DNA from: Aphis gossypii
Taxonomy: Eukaryota > Arthropoda > Insecta > Hemiptera > Aphididae
DNA length: 64,000 nucleotides
Direction: 5' to 3'
Assembly: GCF_020184175.1 (NCBI RefSeq)
Contig: NC_065530.1
Span: forward strand, 65,263,260 to 65,327,259
In this document: positions 41,701-54,695 of the stretch, one piece after another
Layout: each line of letters starts with the position of its first letter
Numbering within the stretch: the stretch's first letter is position 1
Program-made: the position numbers and the translations under genes
Notes under the pieces: model-generated
The model's database searches: none
The model's input: the letters and a program-made list of their open reading frames with translations, nothing else
Told to the model about the DNA's origin: nothing

Positions 41701-44700
41701 TATTTTATAATATATACTCGCGTATATTGGATATAAATGACAATATACTCGTATCTACAAGCTTATATATAATATATTATAGTACCTACCTATTTAAATG
41801 AAAAAAATTACCTTCTTCAATTTTTAAATTATTAACTGCCAGAACTGGAGTTTTTGAGTTGGGCCATGCAAATGTTGCATCTTTAATAGAAACACACACT
41901 TCTGTTTCCATGTCTTGTTTAGTATTTTCGTTTTCTTCCAAAATATTATTTTCTATTAAAGTGTTTGAAATACTCATATCAGATTTAGTCCATGACACAT
42001 TATTCGCCTGAGATAACACATTTACTTTAAATTAAATCACATTTTAATTAGAATTTATAAGTATATAATACAGATATACCTACCGATTGTTTGTGCTTAT
42101 TGTTTTTATTTGGTTGTGTTTTTAAATGCTTTATATTAGGTGTTATTTCTGGAAGTGACATAAATTCTTCGATTCTTTTTGTGCTCACCTATATCAAAAT
42201 AAAAGTTTGATGATTTAAAAAGAATTTAATAGTTATTTTACAAGTGTATTGAAACTTACAATGGCTGCAATTATAATCGGTACTGTTATAGGGAAAATAA
42301 ACAAAGGAACTGTTAACTGATTTGACAAAGCAAGACTTGAAAATATCGCACCAGAGTCTAATTGCGTTCCGTTTTGTAAGCAATATAGACCTAAACAAAA
42401 TAATGATACTAAAACTGATGACGCGTGTGTTAAAAAAGCTGAAAATATTATAAAAAATATTTAAACGATTACATTAAGAAGCAAAAAAAAAATATATATA
42501 TTTTTATGTACTCATTGATCCCCAGTAAATTGAGTCCTTATCTAAGAGATCTAACTCATTATTACGAGCATCAGTAATGCGATCAACAAACTCATTTTCC
42601 CATCCACATAATTTTACAAGTCGAATACCTTGTAATACTTCATTTGTTAATTGTAAACGTTTATCTGACAAGTTCTGTAATTAAATTATAAAGTATTTGA
42701 AAAACAATTGATAACACGCATCGTTCATTGGGACATTTAGTTACCGATATTTCTTTTGAGTTACTAGACATCTTTTTACCGATGAAAAATTGTAAAGGTA
42801 TCATAATCGCTATACAACAAGCAGATCCAATTATAGCACTCCATCCAAGTTTCAGATACAATAGATAAATTAAAATGATTATCTAAAAAAAAATAAATTC
42901 ATAAATAGTAATAAATGTTTATTATTCAGAAAGTACATTTATTCAAATTGTTTAGTATTGCAATAATCAGTTAAAATTATGGAATCACAAATACAATTAT
43001 TTGTATTATTATATTGACAATAGTCAATAGTTTTATACTATCATTAAAATAGTTGGCTATAAATTAAGTTTTACAAATGTAATTAGTTTATAGTTAACTA
43101 TAGCGTTTTAAAATAATTTATATTTGGCTTTTCTAAAATTAGTTTTACATAATAACGGATATAAGTACCTACTACCTATTATGAGTTATTTAGTATTATA
43201 ATAATAAGTACCAAGTATACTGCTATTACATTGGTATAATTGTTAAGTAAACGGTACACACCTTTAAAGGAATTGCCCATATATAGTGTCCAATCCAAAA
43301 GCTTGACATAATATTTGTCGTATCTTCGGACAATAAATTTATAATGTGTCCATTTTCTGAAGTAGAGTCTACTTGAGTTTGTTGTAACTTTAACATTTTA
43401 CAGTATAGCATAGCCTAAAAAACGTATTTAATAGTTTTTATCTCCTCAAATTAAAAAATGTTATTTTTAAACTAAACTTGAAGTCCAGATTTAAGACGTA
43501 TGCCTTCAGCGTTTAAAATATGAGTACTAGCTTGTGAAAAACTTCCTTGGGCAATACAGCTAATTAACATAATAAAAGCCATTACGTATCCATTGTTCAA
43601 AAATTCCCAAAACGTAATACAACACGAATTTTCCTAAGAATATAATATTATGAAAAAAAAATTATATGTTAATTTGAATCACATCAATAAATGAATAGTT
43701 AAGCCAATACAATTTTTAATTAATTTTCACATTTATTAATTCATACCAACTTACCGGATCATAATTTGTCAAATTATTAACACTCTGTTCTTTTGCAACA
43801 AAATTAACTATTACTGAAACTCCTAAAGGTCCAATATAACCTACAAAGTCACCCATCATTTTTAGAATTCCACCTACTAGAAATTCTTTCCAGTACACTT
43901 TACAATAGCATTTCCACATGGACACTTTTGTAGACGTGCCATATTTTTCCTATAAATTTAAATAAACATAACAATATAACAAATTATATTTCATACATAT
44001 AACGCATTCCAATTATACTATGTAAATGAGTGGATATCAAATGAATACTGTAGCGTATTTATATTTTATGCTATGAATAAGAGACCCCAACAACTACTAA
44101 AATTAAGGATTTTATTAAATTATTTGTTTTTTTCTTGAATTTATACATATAATGACAAAAAATAATAATAAGTATATGATAAAAATAATTTTGATTTTAA
44201 AATCTGTTATTTTCAATATTTTTATATGTTGTTAGTATAATATAATACATTGATATTACTGATATTATTTTACTAAAATAAAGCGTTGAGTGTGATAAAC
44301 TGACAGTCGTCTAATTATAAGTTCTTACACAAAGATTAAAATATAATACATGTATTTATTGTACAAGTTCCTACACAAAACTAAACTAGTAATATATTTA
44401 TCAGTTTTTCTTGAGAATAAACAATAATAAAACAAATTGTACAAATATGGTATAATTGGTATTTATTATTAAAATTGCTAATATTTTTTTTCTAGCATTT
44501 AACAGAGGCTTAAATAATATTCTTTGTAATTATAAACCCTTCAACTACATCAGTTTTGAATGTACAATGTACATGCATAAAAACGTAAAAAATGTCAAAT
44601 TTATATTTCTTATTGGGCCCACAGCCACTTGTTGTCAGTTTTTTGTAAAAAACTAGTTTTACGTATATTTCACAGTGTTAACAAACTGCCATTGTCTTAC

Positions 44701-47700
44701 AAACGCACAATACATTTTAAAGAAACGTCGAAGTAACTTTTAGAACAAAATTAATATGAAATATCTCCGAATTTAATGTGAAAGGCCACGAAATATCGTT
44801 TTTTAGAAATAATCACAATTTGTAAAATACTTGGTGAAGTAGTAAGTTTTCAACTTCAAAATTTTGCATATACGATTTAATACGATTACCAATGAATTTA
44901 TATTTATAAAAACATAAAAAATGTAAAATTTATATTAATTCATATTGGGCGGTAGACACTTGTTGTCAGTTCTTTCTAAAAAAACTAGTTTTACGTACTT
45001 TTCACAGTGTAAAAAAACTGCCATCGTCTTACAAACGCACTATACATCTTACAGGAACGTCGAAGTACCTTTTAGAATATTAATGATATGGAATATCTCC
45101 GAATTTAATGTAAACGGCCACGAAATACCGTTTTTTTTTTTTGAAAAAATCGCATTTTGTAAAATACTTGGTGAAGGAGTAAATTTTCAAATTCCAAATT
45201 TCACGTATACGATCTAATACGATGACCAATGAATGTGTATGCATAAAAATGTCAAATTTATATTTCTGATTATAAGACGTAGGTATCACATACCCATATA
45301 ATCTAATACGTTGACTTAGGAATATGCAATTGCGTATTCTTTTCCTTTTACTTTTTTGGATTTTTGTCAGTTATCTTCACGAATCATAACAATTTGAATC
45401 TAATGGTGCAATGTTATTTTTATAATTCTCTATATTTTTACAAAATTCGAAATATAATGCATATTAAAATGAATTTTTTTTATTTTAGTAATTAATTAAT
45501 GGAAGTTGTTTTTTTTGTGATTTTTATATAAATAAAAAAAATTTTCTTTCTTATTTATTGCCTATTTTTATGATTTTTAACGCATATTATACTATGGCAT
45601 ATTTCGATACATTTTAGTACATAAAAATCCGTGCTCTACAAATCACAAAATAAAGGAATACGCCACTGATATCACTAAATATAGACTATAGTATCTATAT
45701 ATATTAATTAATTTTCAATATAAAGTTAGATACAAACAAACCTTTTGTTGTAGATAAATATCGTAAAGTCTTCCATATTGTGTTGTAGACTTTTCACGGT
45801 TGGGTAATTGTCCTAAGTCTTCTAATTGAATTAAATGTTTGTAACAGTTTCGAAGAAATCCGGTTAACCAATAAAATGTTATTCTTGAATACCAGCTGCA
45901 TAGATCATGTTTGTATGTAAAAAACTGTAAATCTAAATCTGTTTTGTTTATCCTCGACTGCAGTTTTTACATTTTATTAGGAACATGAAATAAAAATAAT
46001 AAAATATATTATTTTTTTCAAACGCGTTTATAGATTGAACAGTTGTGCCTATATGTCTATAAGACTTGTCACGTATATACGTAGGTGTAATATTAATTAA
46101 AAACGCAATCGTGAATTTTTCCAATACCTATATAATTTAACACCTACGGATCACTTGGTCCACGTGTACATGTATACAACAGCTAATTAATTAACTTCAG
46201 TCATGCGGCAATGTTCATTTTTTTGTAATACCTACTTTCATCGACATCCTGACAACGATTGTCTGCTGATTTTACCAATTTGTATTTCATCGTATATATT
46301 TTAGTAAGTAATTATTTGTAAAAGATGAAAAAATATTGTCTCCGGGCTTTAAAAAAGCGTATGTTGTATTACACGGAATAAATTATAATTCTATACGCCA
46401 CATATTTCGTTTAACATTCCCAGTAAATACTAAACGGATAAGATTTTTTTCGGAATTGTTAACCGTCATGCTGGTTATACTTCGTGCGGTATCGGTATAT
46501 CTAACTGTTTATATAAACAATATACCTATTGTCTTATTAGGAGTTCTAGAGAATGTTTTATTCATTTGAATTTGCGCTGAAGTAATCAATTATCAAGAGT
46601 GGCCAACTGTTATGGATTTTTGATCGACCTATAATTTTTTTAAATTTTTCCAATCGACCACAAAATAAGGTCAAAAATATAAATCAAAAATATATAAAAA
46701 AAAAATTATAAAATCGACTCAAACTCATGTCACAATTGACCGGTTGATTGAGATCGACTTATTGGTCACCCCTTATACATATATATTATGCAATCTTCAG
46801 TCGGAATATCTCACAAATCTTCAAGTCAAATATAGAAATTTCACTCGAATATTTCTAGTTTAGGGGAGAAGAACGCTCAAGCCGAATTAAAAAAATCAAT
46901 CAATGTATTTTGTTCAAATAAATCATGGATGGAGATATATTTTTTTAATTCACAGGTAATCCACTATAATATTAAATAATATACAAGTTGTGGTAATACG
47001 TATAATATATCAAAAAAATTATTAATTTATTGACTTATTTGAACTAAAATATGAAATTTTATTTTTAGGGTCTTCTAAAATCTTGTCAATATCTATGTTA
47101 TTATGCGTAGATATTCCATATAACAGTTCTCAAAATGATGGTCAAAACCGCCGTGTTTATACTGTTCATAAGACTTTTTTTATGCAATCATCGTTCACGA
47201 TCATAAATATAAATACCGTCGTCGCGTCAACATACTTATTTATAATTTTATTGATGACATGCAGCCTGCAGTAGGTAGTGACGTGACGAAAGGGATAATC
47301 GAGAGGCGGCCGCATGTGAGTTTTTTAAGGGGGCGGTGAATGGCCAACGTGGGTAATAATTTAGCGTTGACTACACACGAAAAGTAGTTTAAAAGACGAG
47401 AGTAGATGATTTTATTTTGGGTTTCGGATGGGTGGAATATTATATATTTTACTAAATATTGTTTTCTAGGGTTTATTAAAAAATTTCAAGTTCGCCACGC
47501 TATTTTAATACGGACGGACGTATGTGCGTAATAATGATATTATTGTACATATAAACACTCACCCGTCCGGTCATGGCGTACAGGTGGAGCGCCGCTGTGG
47601 CGTAACAGCAGGCCGCGGACAGGGCCAGCGCCGGTGGTCGGACGTGCGTGTGCACAGCGAAACCGGCGTCGGCGAGCGACACGAACAGCAAGGCCCGGCT

Positions 47701-49356
47701 CAGGCCGCACACCAGCCACGCCAGCACGCCGCACCCCATCGGACCGGGCTGGCCGGCCACCTCGAGCATGTAGCACACCAGCCCAGAGCTGAGCTGAGCC
47801 AGCAGGCCGACGGTGGCCAGCACCAGCGAGCCGCACGTGCTCAGTGTGTAGTCGACGGTCAGCGCGAACTCGATCAGGCACGCGATCGTGTTGACGGTGC
47901 ACCGGGCCGAGTGGCCCCTGAACAGCAGTCGTCTCGGTGACGGGTTTCTGTAACGGTATGATAAAAACAATTTTGAATTTATTATATATAATCGTGTATT
48001 TTGTCAAACGCTGCACCTTCGGGTCAACGCCAAAAAAAAGTCGTTTTAGCGTTGTTATAATTTATTATTATTAGGCATATATAATATAACTTTGACGATG
48101 AAATGGTCGGTTAGTAGTACGTAATAAAATGGAGTAGAGGTTCGGTCTCCGCTAGAGGGTTTTTTTTTTTTTTTTAAATATTAATTATTATTATTAAAGG
48201 TCCGGTTAATATAAATCGTGGTATTGTAAATCGCTACCAATAAAACATTTTTGCTATTGCCATATTATAAGTCCCTTTCTAAAACTAAAAGTAAATATAT
48301 GTATACTTTCCATGTATTTAAACACGATACAAACACAATAATTAATAAATATATGCATATTATATATACAACACAATAGTCAATAATCGTATATTATTAT
48401 AATATATTATATTATCTATTTCTGTTGTTGTTAATTATAAAAGTTAAGTACCTGTATATTTTTTTATTTTATTAACTGTTGTTATATATATTTCATGAAA
48501 ATTATTGTTCAGTACACATTATGCAATTGATTAGCTAGTTATTAAAAATATTTTATAAAATCAGATCAAAACTAATTTGTAAGAACCGAAAAAAACATAA
48601 AGGCAATTCAAAATATCGGATCTTTAAAATACCAATAGGTATAATATAGATTTTTTGATTATTAGTTATAGGATGTGTTTCAAATTATGGGTACCTACAA
48701 TAATATTATAATAATATGTAATATTTATTAACTATTATTTATATTGTTTAAGAAATTAATACTTTATTTGAGTACATAAAAATATGTATTTCAGTTAAAA
48801 TTAAAATTTATTATGTATACTGTATAGTATATAATATATTGGTATTTGGTATTAAGTACCAGGTTTTAACTTAGCACAGCAACTCGTTAAATCAGTAAAT
48901 GTTTAATTTAAATTGTGTTTTGCTTAGAAAAATGAATATCGTGTTGTAAATCATTGTTAAATTTCAGTTATTTGCACAATTTAATTAAAAATAAAATATC
49001 ATGTATGTTATACATAAATAAACAAACACCAAAAATGCACCCAAAATGGAAAATAAGGGTAAGTGTTTTATAAATATTTATCAGTATAATATTATCATTT
49101 ATCAATTAAATATATTAAAATGTATTATTACTTATCTTTGTTTATTTAATACTATTTCTTTTTGTAAAATTAATTGAACGACTTACCTCGTCGAAATGCA
49201 TTTTATATATATAAATATTAACATATTTGCATAAAGTGCGAATCCAAAGGTAATCACATTGAAAAGCTCCATATCACATGGATCGTAGACTAGCCATGGT
49301 TTTGGTTCTGTATTATTCCACTCTGCCCTGTAAGTAGTACACCAAAATCTGCCCAT
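35734..49356 (-). CDS. Sur: ABCC-family transporter, probable sulfonylurea receptor homologue (Sur)
   Basis: Exons: 49356-49187, 47947-47563, 45957-45742, 43949-43755, 43633-43478, 43414-43262, 42882-42745, 42674-42512, 42438-42260, 42188-42084, 42007-41812, 41679-41312, 41243-41106, 40892-40686, 40418-40114, 40000-39938, 39875-39790, 39706-39501, 39431-39210, 39137-38980, 38874-38679, 37933-37696, 37606-37482, 37428-37137, 36127-35931, 35844-35734. CDS 4968 nt, 1655 aa. Order: TMD0, TMD1, NBD1, charged linker, TMD2, NBD2. NBD1: Walker A GKVGSGKTS (693-701), LSGGQ (785-789), Walker B ending D809 with N810, and Ser instead of the H-loop His. NBD2: Walker A GRTGSGKSS (1461-1469), LSNGQ (1564-1568), D1588-E1589, H1620; intact. 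Sur is favoured over MRP by the N-terminal Cys/TMD0 layout, the TMD1 match (LLSEDTTNIMSSFWIGHYIWAIP), NKSRFKRVIDACALGPDIDILP-like NBD1 and the NRWLGIAL helix. A different ABCC remains possible. In vertebrates SUR regulates KATP channels. Confidence 0.85.
36128..37136 (-). other. Sur-like intron 24 (1.0 kb)
   Basis: AT-rich, with no recognised element. A small inverted/direct repeat cluster (ACAGGTAACTTAATTACCTGT) lies near 36908-36928. Confidence 0.55.
37934..38678 (-). other. Sur-like intron 21 (745 bp)
   Basis: AT-rich intron. No similarity recognised. Confidence 0.55.
42883..43261 (-). other. Sur-like intron 6 (379 bp)
   Basis: AT-rich intron. Nothing recognised. Confidence 0.55.
43950..45741 (-). 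other. Sur-like intron 3 (1.8 kb)
   Basis: Carries the tandem ~330 bp repeat at 44558-45275. Near 45655-45669 the sequence GGAATACGCCACTGATA matches the right tip of the MITE at 19495-19654, indicating a solitary end of that family. Confidence 0.6.
44558..45275. repeat. Tandem repeat, about 2.1 copies of a ~330-bp unit
   Basis: Two adjacent diverged units. CACTTGTTGTCAGTT recurs at about 44626 and 44956, an offset of roughly 330 bp. ATCTCCGAATTTAATGT recurs near 44763 and 45088, and AAAATACTTGGTGAAG near 44825 and 45162. A third copy is at 53190-53545. No ORF is conserved between units. Confidence 0.8.
45958..47562 (-). other. Sur-like intron 2 (1.6 kb)
   Basis: AT-rich, with a possible decayed MITE at 46590-46777 and a GC-richer patch near 47280-47340. 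No coding sequence recognised. Confidence 0.55.
46590..46777. mobile_element. Possible decayed hAT-like MITE
   Basis: Left edge AGAGTGGCCAACT and right edge TTGGTCACCCCTTA look like worn inverted ends of the common GGGGTGGCCAAC hAT tip. AATCGACC-like words recur internally on both strands. No target duplication could be found. Confidence 0.35.
47948..49186 (-). other. Sur-like intron 1 (1.2 kb)
   Basis: AT-rich intron with a T-run near 48160. No regulatory element was recognised. Confidence 0.55.
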
Positions 49357-52300
49357 GATTAAACGTTAAGGATACGACTGTTTCGGTCAAGTCAATACGG
49401 TTGATTGATGCGATTAAGCTTTGGGTCCCTCTGTTTTACTGCACACGAATTTATAAAGTATATAAAATATAATAGTTATTTAAATTCGGGGGAACATCGC
49501 ATATATACGTTCGCCTACTCGTCGACCTACACCGAGTGATCGCCTAATTGAAACGGATGTGTGTTGGGTTCACAAAATATTATCGTGTACCTGTTGACGC
49601 GTTCAGAATTTATTGATTATGTTTTTGTAGAGAAAAACCTTGTTTTACATAAGTTTCGTTGGTAAAATAATGACTGAATACTACAATTTATAGTTAACAA
49701 TATATTTATTTGTTTATTTCTATTTCTTATACGTACACATTACACACGAACAATTAAAAAAAACTATTATAACTAATTTGTATTTGATGAAAAATAAAGT
49801 ATGTATAAAATGTATAATACATTATAATACATTGTTATTAATTATTATACATTAATGAATAGTGGTTTAAAATTATGCAAATTATCGATAGTTTTAAAAT
49901 TTAATAGGTGTGTAATAGCTATTGATCCATTAGCAAATTATGGATACTTTGAATGTCTTAATAATTAAGAAAATTATTATTTAATTAATGGTTTGTCAAT
50001 TAAATATATTATAAATTACTTGATAATTTTTTAATATAAGCTATTTAAATTTATAATATTGTATTATGTTTGATATAACTTACAAAATTATAAGTACAGG
50101 TCAGGTAAGATATTTGAATTAATGTAATACTATATTTATTAAATCCTTGAATTTCATTACATAGTCAAAATAATAAACATTAATGCTATCTAGTATCCAT
50201 TAGTATTTTATAATATTTGAACGGCGAAAGTAATTTATGTTACACATTAGTTATTGTTATATTAATATTATTATAATATTTAAAATACAACAACAAATAG
50301 TTCCATAATTATTGAATGACATATTATTTAACATAATATTTAGAAGTATGATATTATTGAAAATATAAATTAAATTTTAATTTCACTAAATAATACATAT
50401 TATATGTGTTGTGAATTTTATTTTTAGTATTAATAAATAAAGTATTGGTAATATGACTTAAGTACTTTAAATAACTAAATTTTAGCACTTAATTTTATAA
50501 TTTACTTTTTATAGAAAACTATAAATTTAATTTGTTTTATTAAATTTATTTTAATATTTATGTTCTTCAATGTTATTTTTCGTATTCAATCATTTGAATA
50601 AAACTGGTCAGACCTGTTATCCTCAATATATTTTCCTCCTTTTTTTTAATCTTTTTAATCATATGTGTTATATACTTTCGTATAATAAACCAGATAGGTG
50701 CACTGTGATGGATGAAAATAATTATTGGTTTTAGTTATATTGGGATGCTTGGCCTAACGAACAAACATAATGTAAGTGATAGGGAACATTTAGAATTTAG
50801 ATAAATTATATTTTATGGGGTTGGTTAGATGATTCGAAGGTTGTTATTATTGAAGGTTTTATTTCATATAAGGGTATCTGAAAAAAGATTTTTAATTTCA
50901 ATAATGGTTTTAATATTTTATACATCTATAAAATATCAATGTATTATAAAATATATAAACTAGAGTAAAAAACTAAAAATACTAAATTGTATTATTATTT
51001 TTAATAATTTATAATCATTTAAATTTGTTTTTATAATATTTTAATGCAAATTAATTTTAAAATGTATTTTACTCATAAATTCAGACATATAAATATGTAA
51101 TGTATGAAGTATATTAGTAAGATAGATGAAAATATGAGAATTTTACTATTTAATATTTTTGGATTTGTATTATAAACTTCGTTTAGATTGATCGCATCCT
51201 GTTATTGAACAATTCAATTAATAGCTCAAAACATAAACAACATTTGCACACTTATACAGTTATACCTATTTGGAATAGTTAGGTAGTTTATACTTTATAG
51301 TATATTTACGGTCAACATTTTATCGTGTATCTTTCCCATATTTTTATAATGAAGCTGTGATTATCTGATCTGTTCTGGTAACTTTCGTTTTCACAGTTAC
51401 CTAATGTCTAATAGTCATAATAGCCATTTTGTTTTGTAGTAGGTACCTACATTGTCTTATTGACTATAAATTAATGAATTATTCTAATATATTTTTTTAC
51501 ATTTCTATGTTATAGGTAACTATTTGTTAGTTTATTTGCTACCCTACTATTTGCTTATTATTAGGGTTCGGATTTTAAAGTTATGCCTCTTTTTTATATA
51601 TGAGAGAGAAATCTAATTTTTATACATAAATTCGTTTCACGTCATTCTGATTCCAAATAAATCAATTTATTTTGTCTTTTTTTATGTAAATGCTTTTTTT
51701 CAATTATTCCAGCTGTCCATTTTTTATATGTTTATAATGATATTGTAATAAAAAAAATAATTAATAAAAAATGTAAAAATCCAGAATGCGAATATTGGAT
51801 TATTATTGTTTTCGTTATCGGCTTGTTAATTAAATGAATTAAACGTATAAATTATTCATCAACATATAGCCTGCAGTACCTATACGGTCAGTATGCCTAT
51901 ATAACATTGATATCGACCAATTCAAAATTTAAGATTTAATGTTGTAATTTGAAACCTCTAATATGAAGTATGCACCGATCATTTCAGTGGATGTAGAGAG
52001 TTCGTTTTCTAGGAAATACACGGTAGTTAAGTATTTTTTTTAATTTAAATTAACATTTTACATTTTTAATTCATTTTCATAACTAGTTTAGTAAATTTTT
52101 GGTAAATTTTTGGTAATGTTTTAGATTCTAAACGGAGTGATGAATGTATTTTTGTTTTGTTTTTTAAAAAATTACTTATATGCTTCGTTTTTGCTTATTT
52201 AAAGCAATCGTAATGTACTTTTTAATTTTTTAGTTGATTACTATGCTATAAAATTCTACTTATTACTTATTACTTATTAATAACGTAAATTTGAAAGTAT

Positions 52301-53189
52301 TTAATTATTTTAATTTGATTACTCAACAGTAAATAATAAATAATTAATATATGAAATATTTCTTTCTAAACTTAAGATAACTTTGAGTTAAGATTCTAAA
52401 GTATTGTTGTTTGTTAATAACTTCACTTGTTGTTCTTATTTCGTTATAATTTTTATTAGGTATACAAACTTATACGTATTTAAATATTAAAAATTATATA
52501 AAAAGCACCTATGACTTACTTATTATTAATATTTTATAATGTTATGTAATCATTTTTATTTTTTAATTAAAATTTAAAAAAGTATGATGATCGTATATTT
52601 TTAATGTTATTTAAAAAAATAATAATTAATAACTTATTAATTGATTGAAAAAAAATATTTATCGCCAATAACTGATGTTAAAAAAAAGAAATAATAATAT
52701 CATTTAATATGTCATCAAGCTGTTCATATTTAATTAAGTATCTATTAAAGTATTATATAACCACTTGAATTAAAATATAAAAATGCAGTAAAATACCAAT
52801 AGACTTTAAGTGGCGTGCCAAATGATTTGATTGAATACGTATAGGTATAAATTATTATTTGCTTATTAGCGATTTAAAGATTTTTATAGTTAACCTAAAC
52901 TGAATAATTAAAAATTTCGTTATATAAAGTCTATAAAAATTAAAGCCATAAAATAACTCTTTTGTGAAATGAATTAGGTACCGAAATCAAAATATTTTAT
53001 TGTATATTATTGTTACATTATAATATATTTAAAAAACTACTTAGGTATAGGCATATATTCGGATTCTGTTAGATTTAAATAATTATTTTAAATATTAATT
53101 TTGTGAGGTTATATTTAAGACCAAATATAATACTTTTTCTAATATAGTATCACTCATTGTAGCTCGATTTCGATATAATATTCAACCTT
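49357..53189. other. AT-rich intergenic DNA upstream of the Sur-like gene
   Basis: The first few hundred bases, to about 49600, are less AT-rich and probably hold the Sur-like promoter and 5' UTR. The rest is very AT-rich with no recognised gene, RNA or transposon end. Confidence 0.5.
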
Positions 53190-53545
53190 AAGACTTAAGT
53201 GAACGTAGCAGTTTCATTTAGAACAATAATAATATGGGGTATCTCCGAATTTAATGTGGAAGCCTAAGAAATGCCGTTTTTTTTTTTTTGAAAAAATCAC
53301 ATTATGTACAATACTTGGTGAAGAGGTAAGTTTCTCTAAGCAAAAAATGTCACATACATGATCTAATACGATGACCAGTGAATGTATATGCATAAAAATG
53401 TAAAAAATGTAAAATTTATATTTCTTTTAGGGCCCACAGGCACTTGTTGTCAGTTTTTTCTAAAAAAAACTAGTTTTACGTATTTTTCGCAGTGTAAAAT
53501 AAGGGCCATCATTTTTCAAACATACTGTACACCTTAAGCTAGATA
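53190..53545. repeat. Dispersed copy of the ~330-bp repeat
   Basis: Shares ATCTCCGAATTTAATGTG, the poly-T block, ATACTTGGTGAAG, ATCTAATACGATGACCA and CACTTGTTGTCAGTTTTTT with the units at 44558-45275, in the same order and orientation. It includes the start of a following unit. Confidence 0.8.
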
Positions 53546-54284
53546 TTGAATCATTATTGTAACAGAAAACAATATCTCCTCTACAGATGATGATGAACAT
53601 AATGTTTTATTATTATTTTGTTCGTATAATATTTTATAAGCAATTTACAGACTGTGTTGCTAACTCTTAACTAGGTAGCTTTCTTTAGAAAATAAGATAT
53701 TATTCTTTTTATTATAAATATGTTATGTTTTTTTAATTAAATTTGAGGTTGCAGGCAGGGCGCTAGAATTTTTTCCAAGGGAAGTGAAGTAGAACAGATA
53801 ATATTTTTGTACCTACATGGACTAGGATTTTTTTTTAAAAGTAAAGTGATTACTCAGATAAATAATTGCATTTTATTTAATATAACATTACTATAGCACA
53901 TTTTTAACTTTTTAGTAGAACACTCTCCGTAGTCTAAGTTCTAAATAGATAATGTGTATGAATTTATAATTGAACCTATAATTTTCAATAACTTAGAAAT
54001 ATTAGGTACCTTAAAGTTTTTTTTGTGTTAAAGGAAATATTTGAACACAAACTTTAAAGTAAATATTGTAATATTTCTGATAACAAAATCTAGAGTTTCT
54101 ATTAATCTCAATATAACGCTTAGAAATAGAAAAATTGTTAACATTTTTAAATAACCTTAAACTTTTAAAAATGTAATTTAAAAAAAAAAACTCATCGTCT
54201 TGCCTTCCAAAATATCGTTACAGTTCAATTTTATAATATGTATATTTACTCTACCAAAATTGAGAGAGTTTTACTTAGACTGCG

Positions 54285-54695
54285 TAAACGTGTTTTGTCT
54301 CCGTTGTACAAGTGCGTAACATAGCAAATTTACGCTCAACAAATTACTTTTAGCTCCGTTAGTTTAAAAATTATAGTGAATCGGCCTATAATGAAACCTA
54401 ATGGTAAGAATATTATTGGTGTTACTATGTTGGTGTTTTAAGATTATTCAGTTTTTAAGCGAGTTATGAGCATTTTTAATTTACGTTATATCATATTATA
54501 CTCATATAACTTGCTGACAAATTGAACTATCGTAAAATACTAAAATACCAACATTCAAACACAGATAATATTCTTACCGTCAAGCTTTGTAATAGGTCTA
54601 TTTACTCTAATTTTCAAACTAACAGAGCTAAACGTAATCTACTGAGCGTAAATTTGCTATGTTACGCACTTGCAATAAGACCGAGATAACACATG
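54285..54695. repeat. Second foldback element
   Basis: Inverted arms of about 195 bp: left about 54285-54480, right about 54495-54695. AAGTGCGTAACATAGCAAAT (about 54309) pairs with its complement near 54645-54670. GGTAAGAATATTAT pairs with ATAATATTCTTACC. TAGCTCCGTTAGTTT pairs with AAACTAACAGAGCTA. The spacer is only some 15-20 bp. It is unrelated in sequence to the foldback at 20.3 kb. Confidence 0.8.

Noticed and set aside
46336..47274. ORFs of 77 and 63 codons in Sur-like intron 2
   Set aside because: No ABCC similarity, and their phases do not match the flanking exons. The gene model is complete without them.
47524..47940. 138-codon plus-strand ORF
   Set aside because: Antisense to the GC-rich Sur-like exon 2. 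It is Arg/Gln/His-rich by composition, and the minus-strand frame has TM helices and splice sites.
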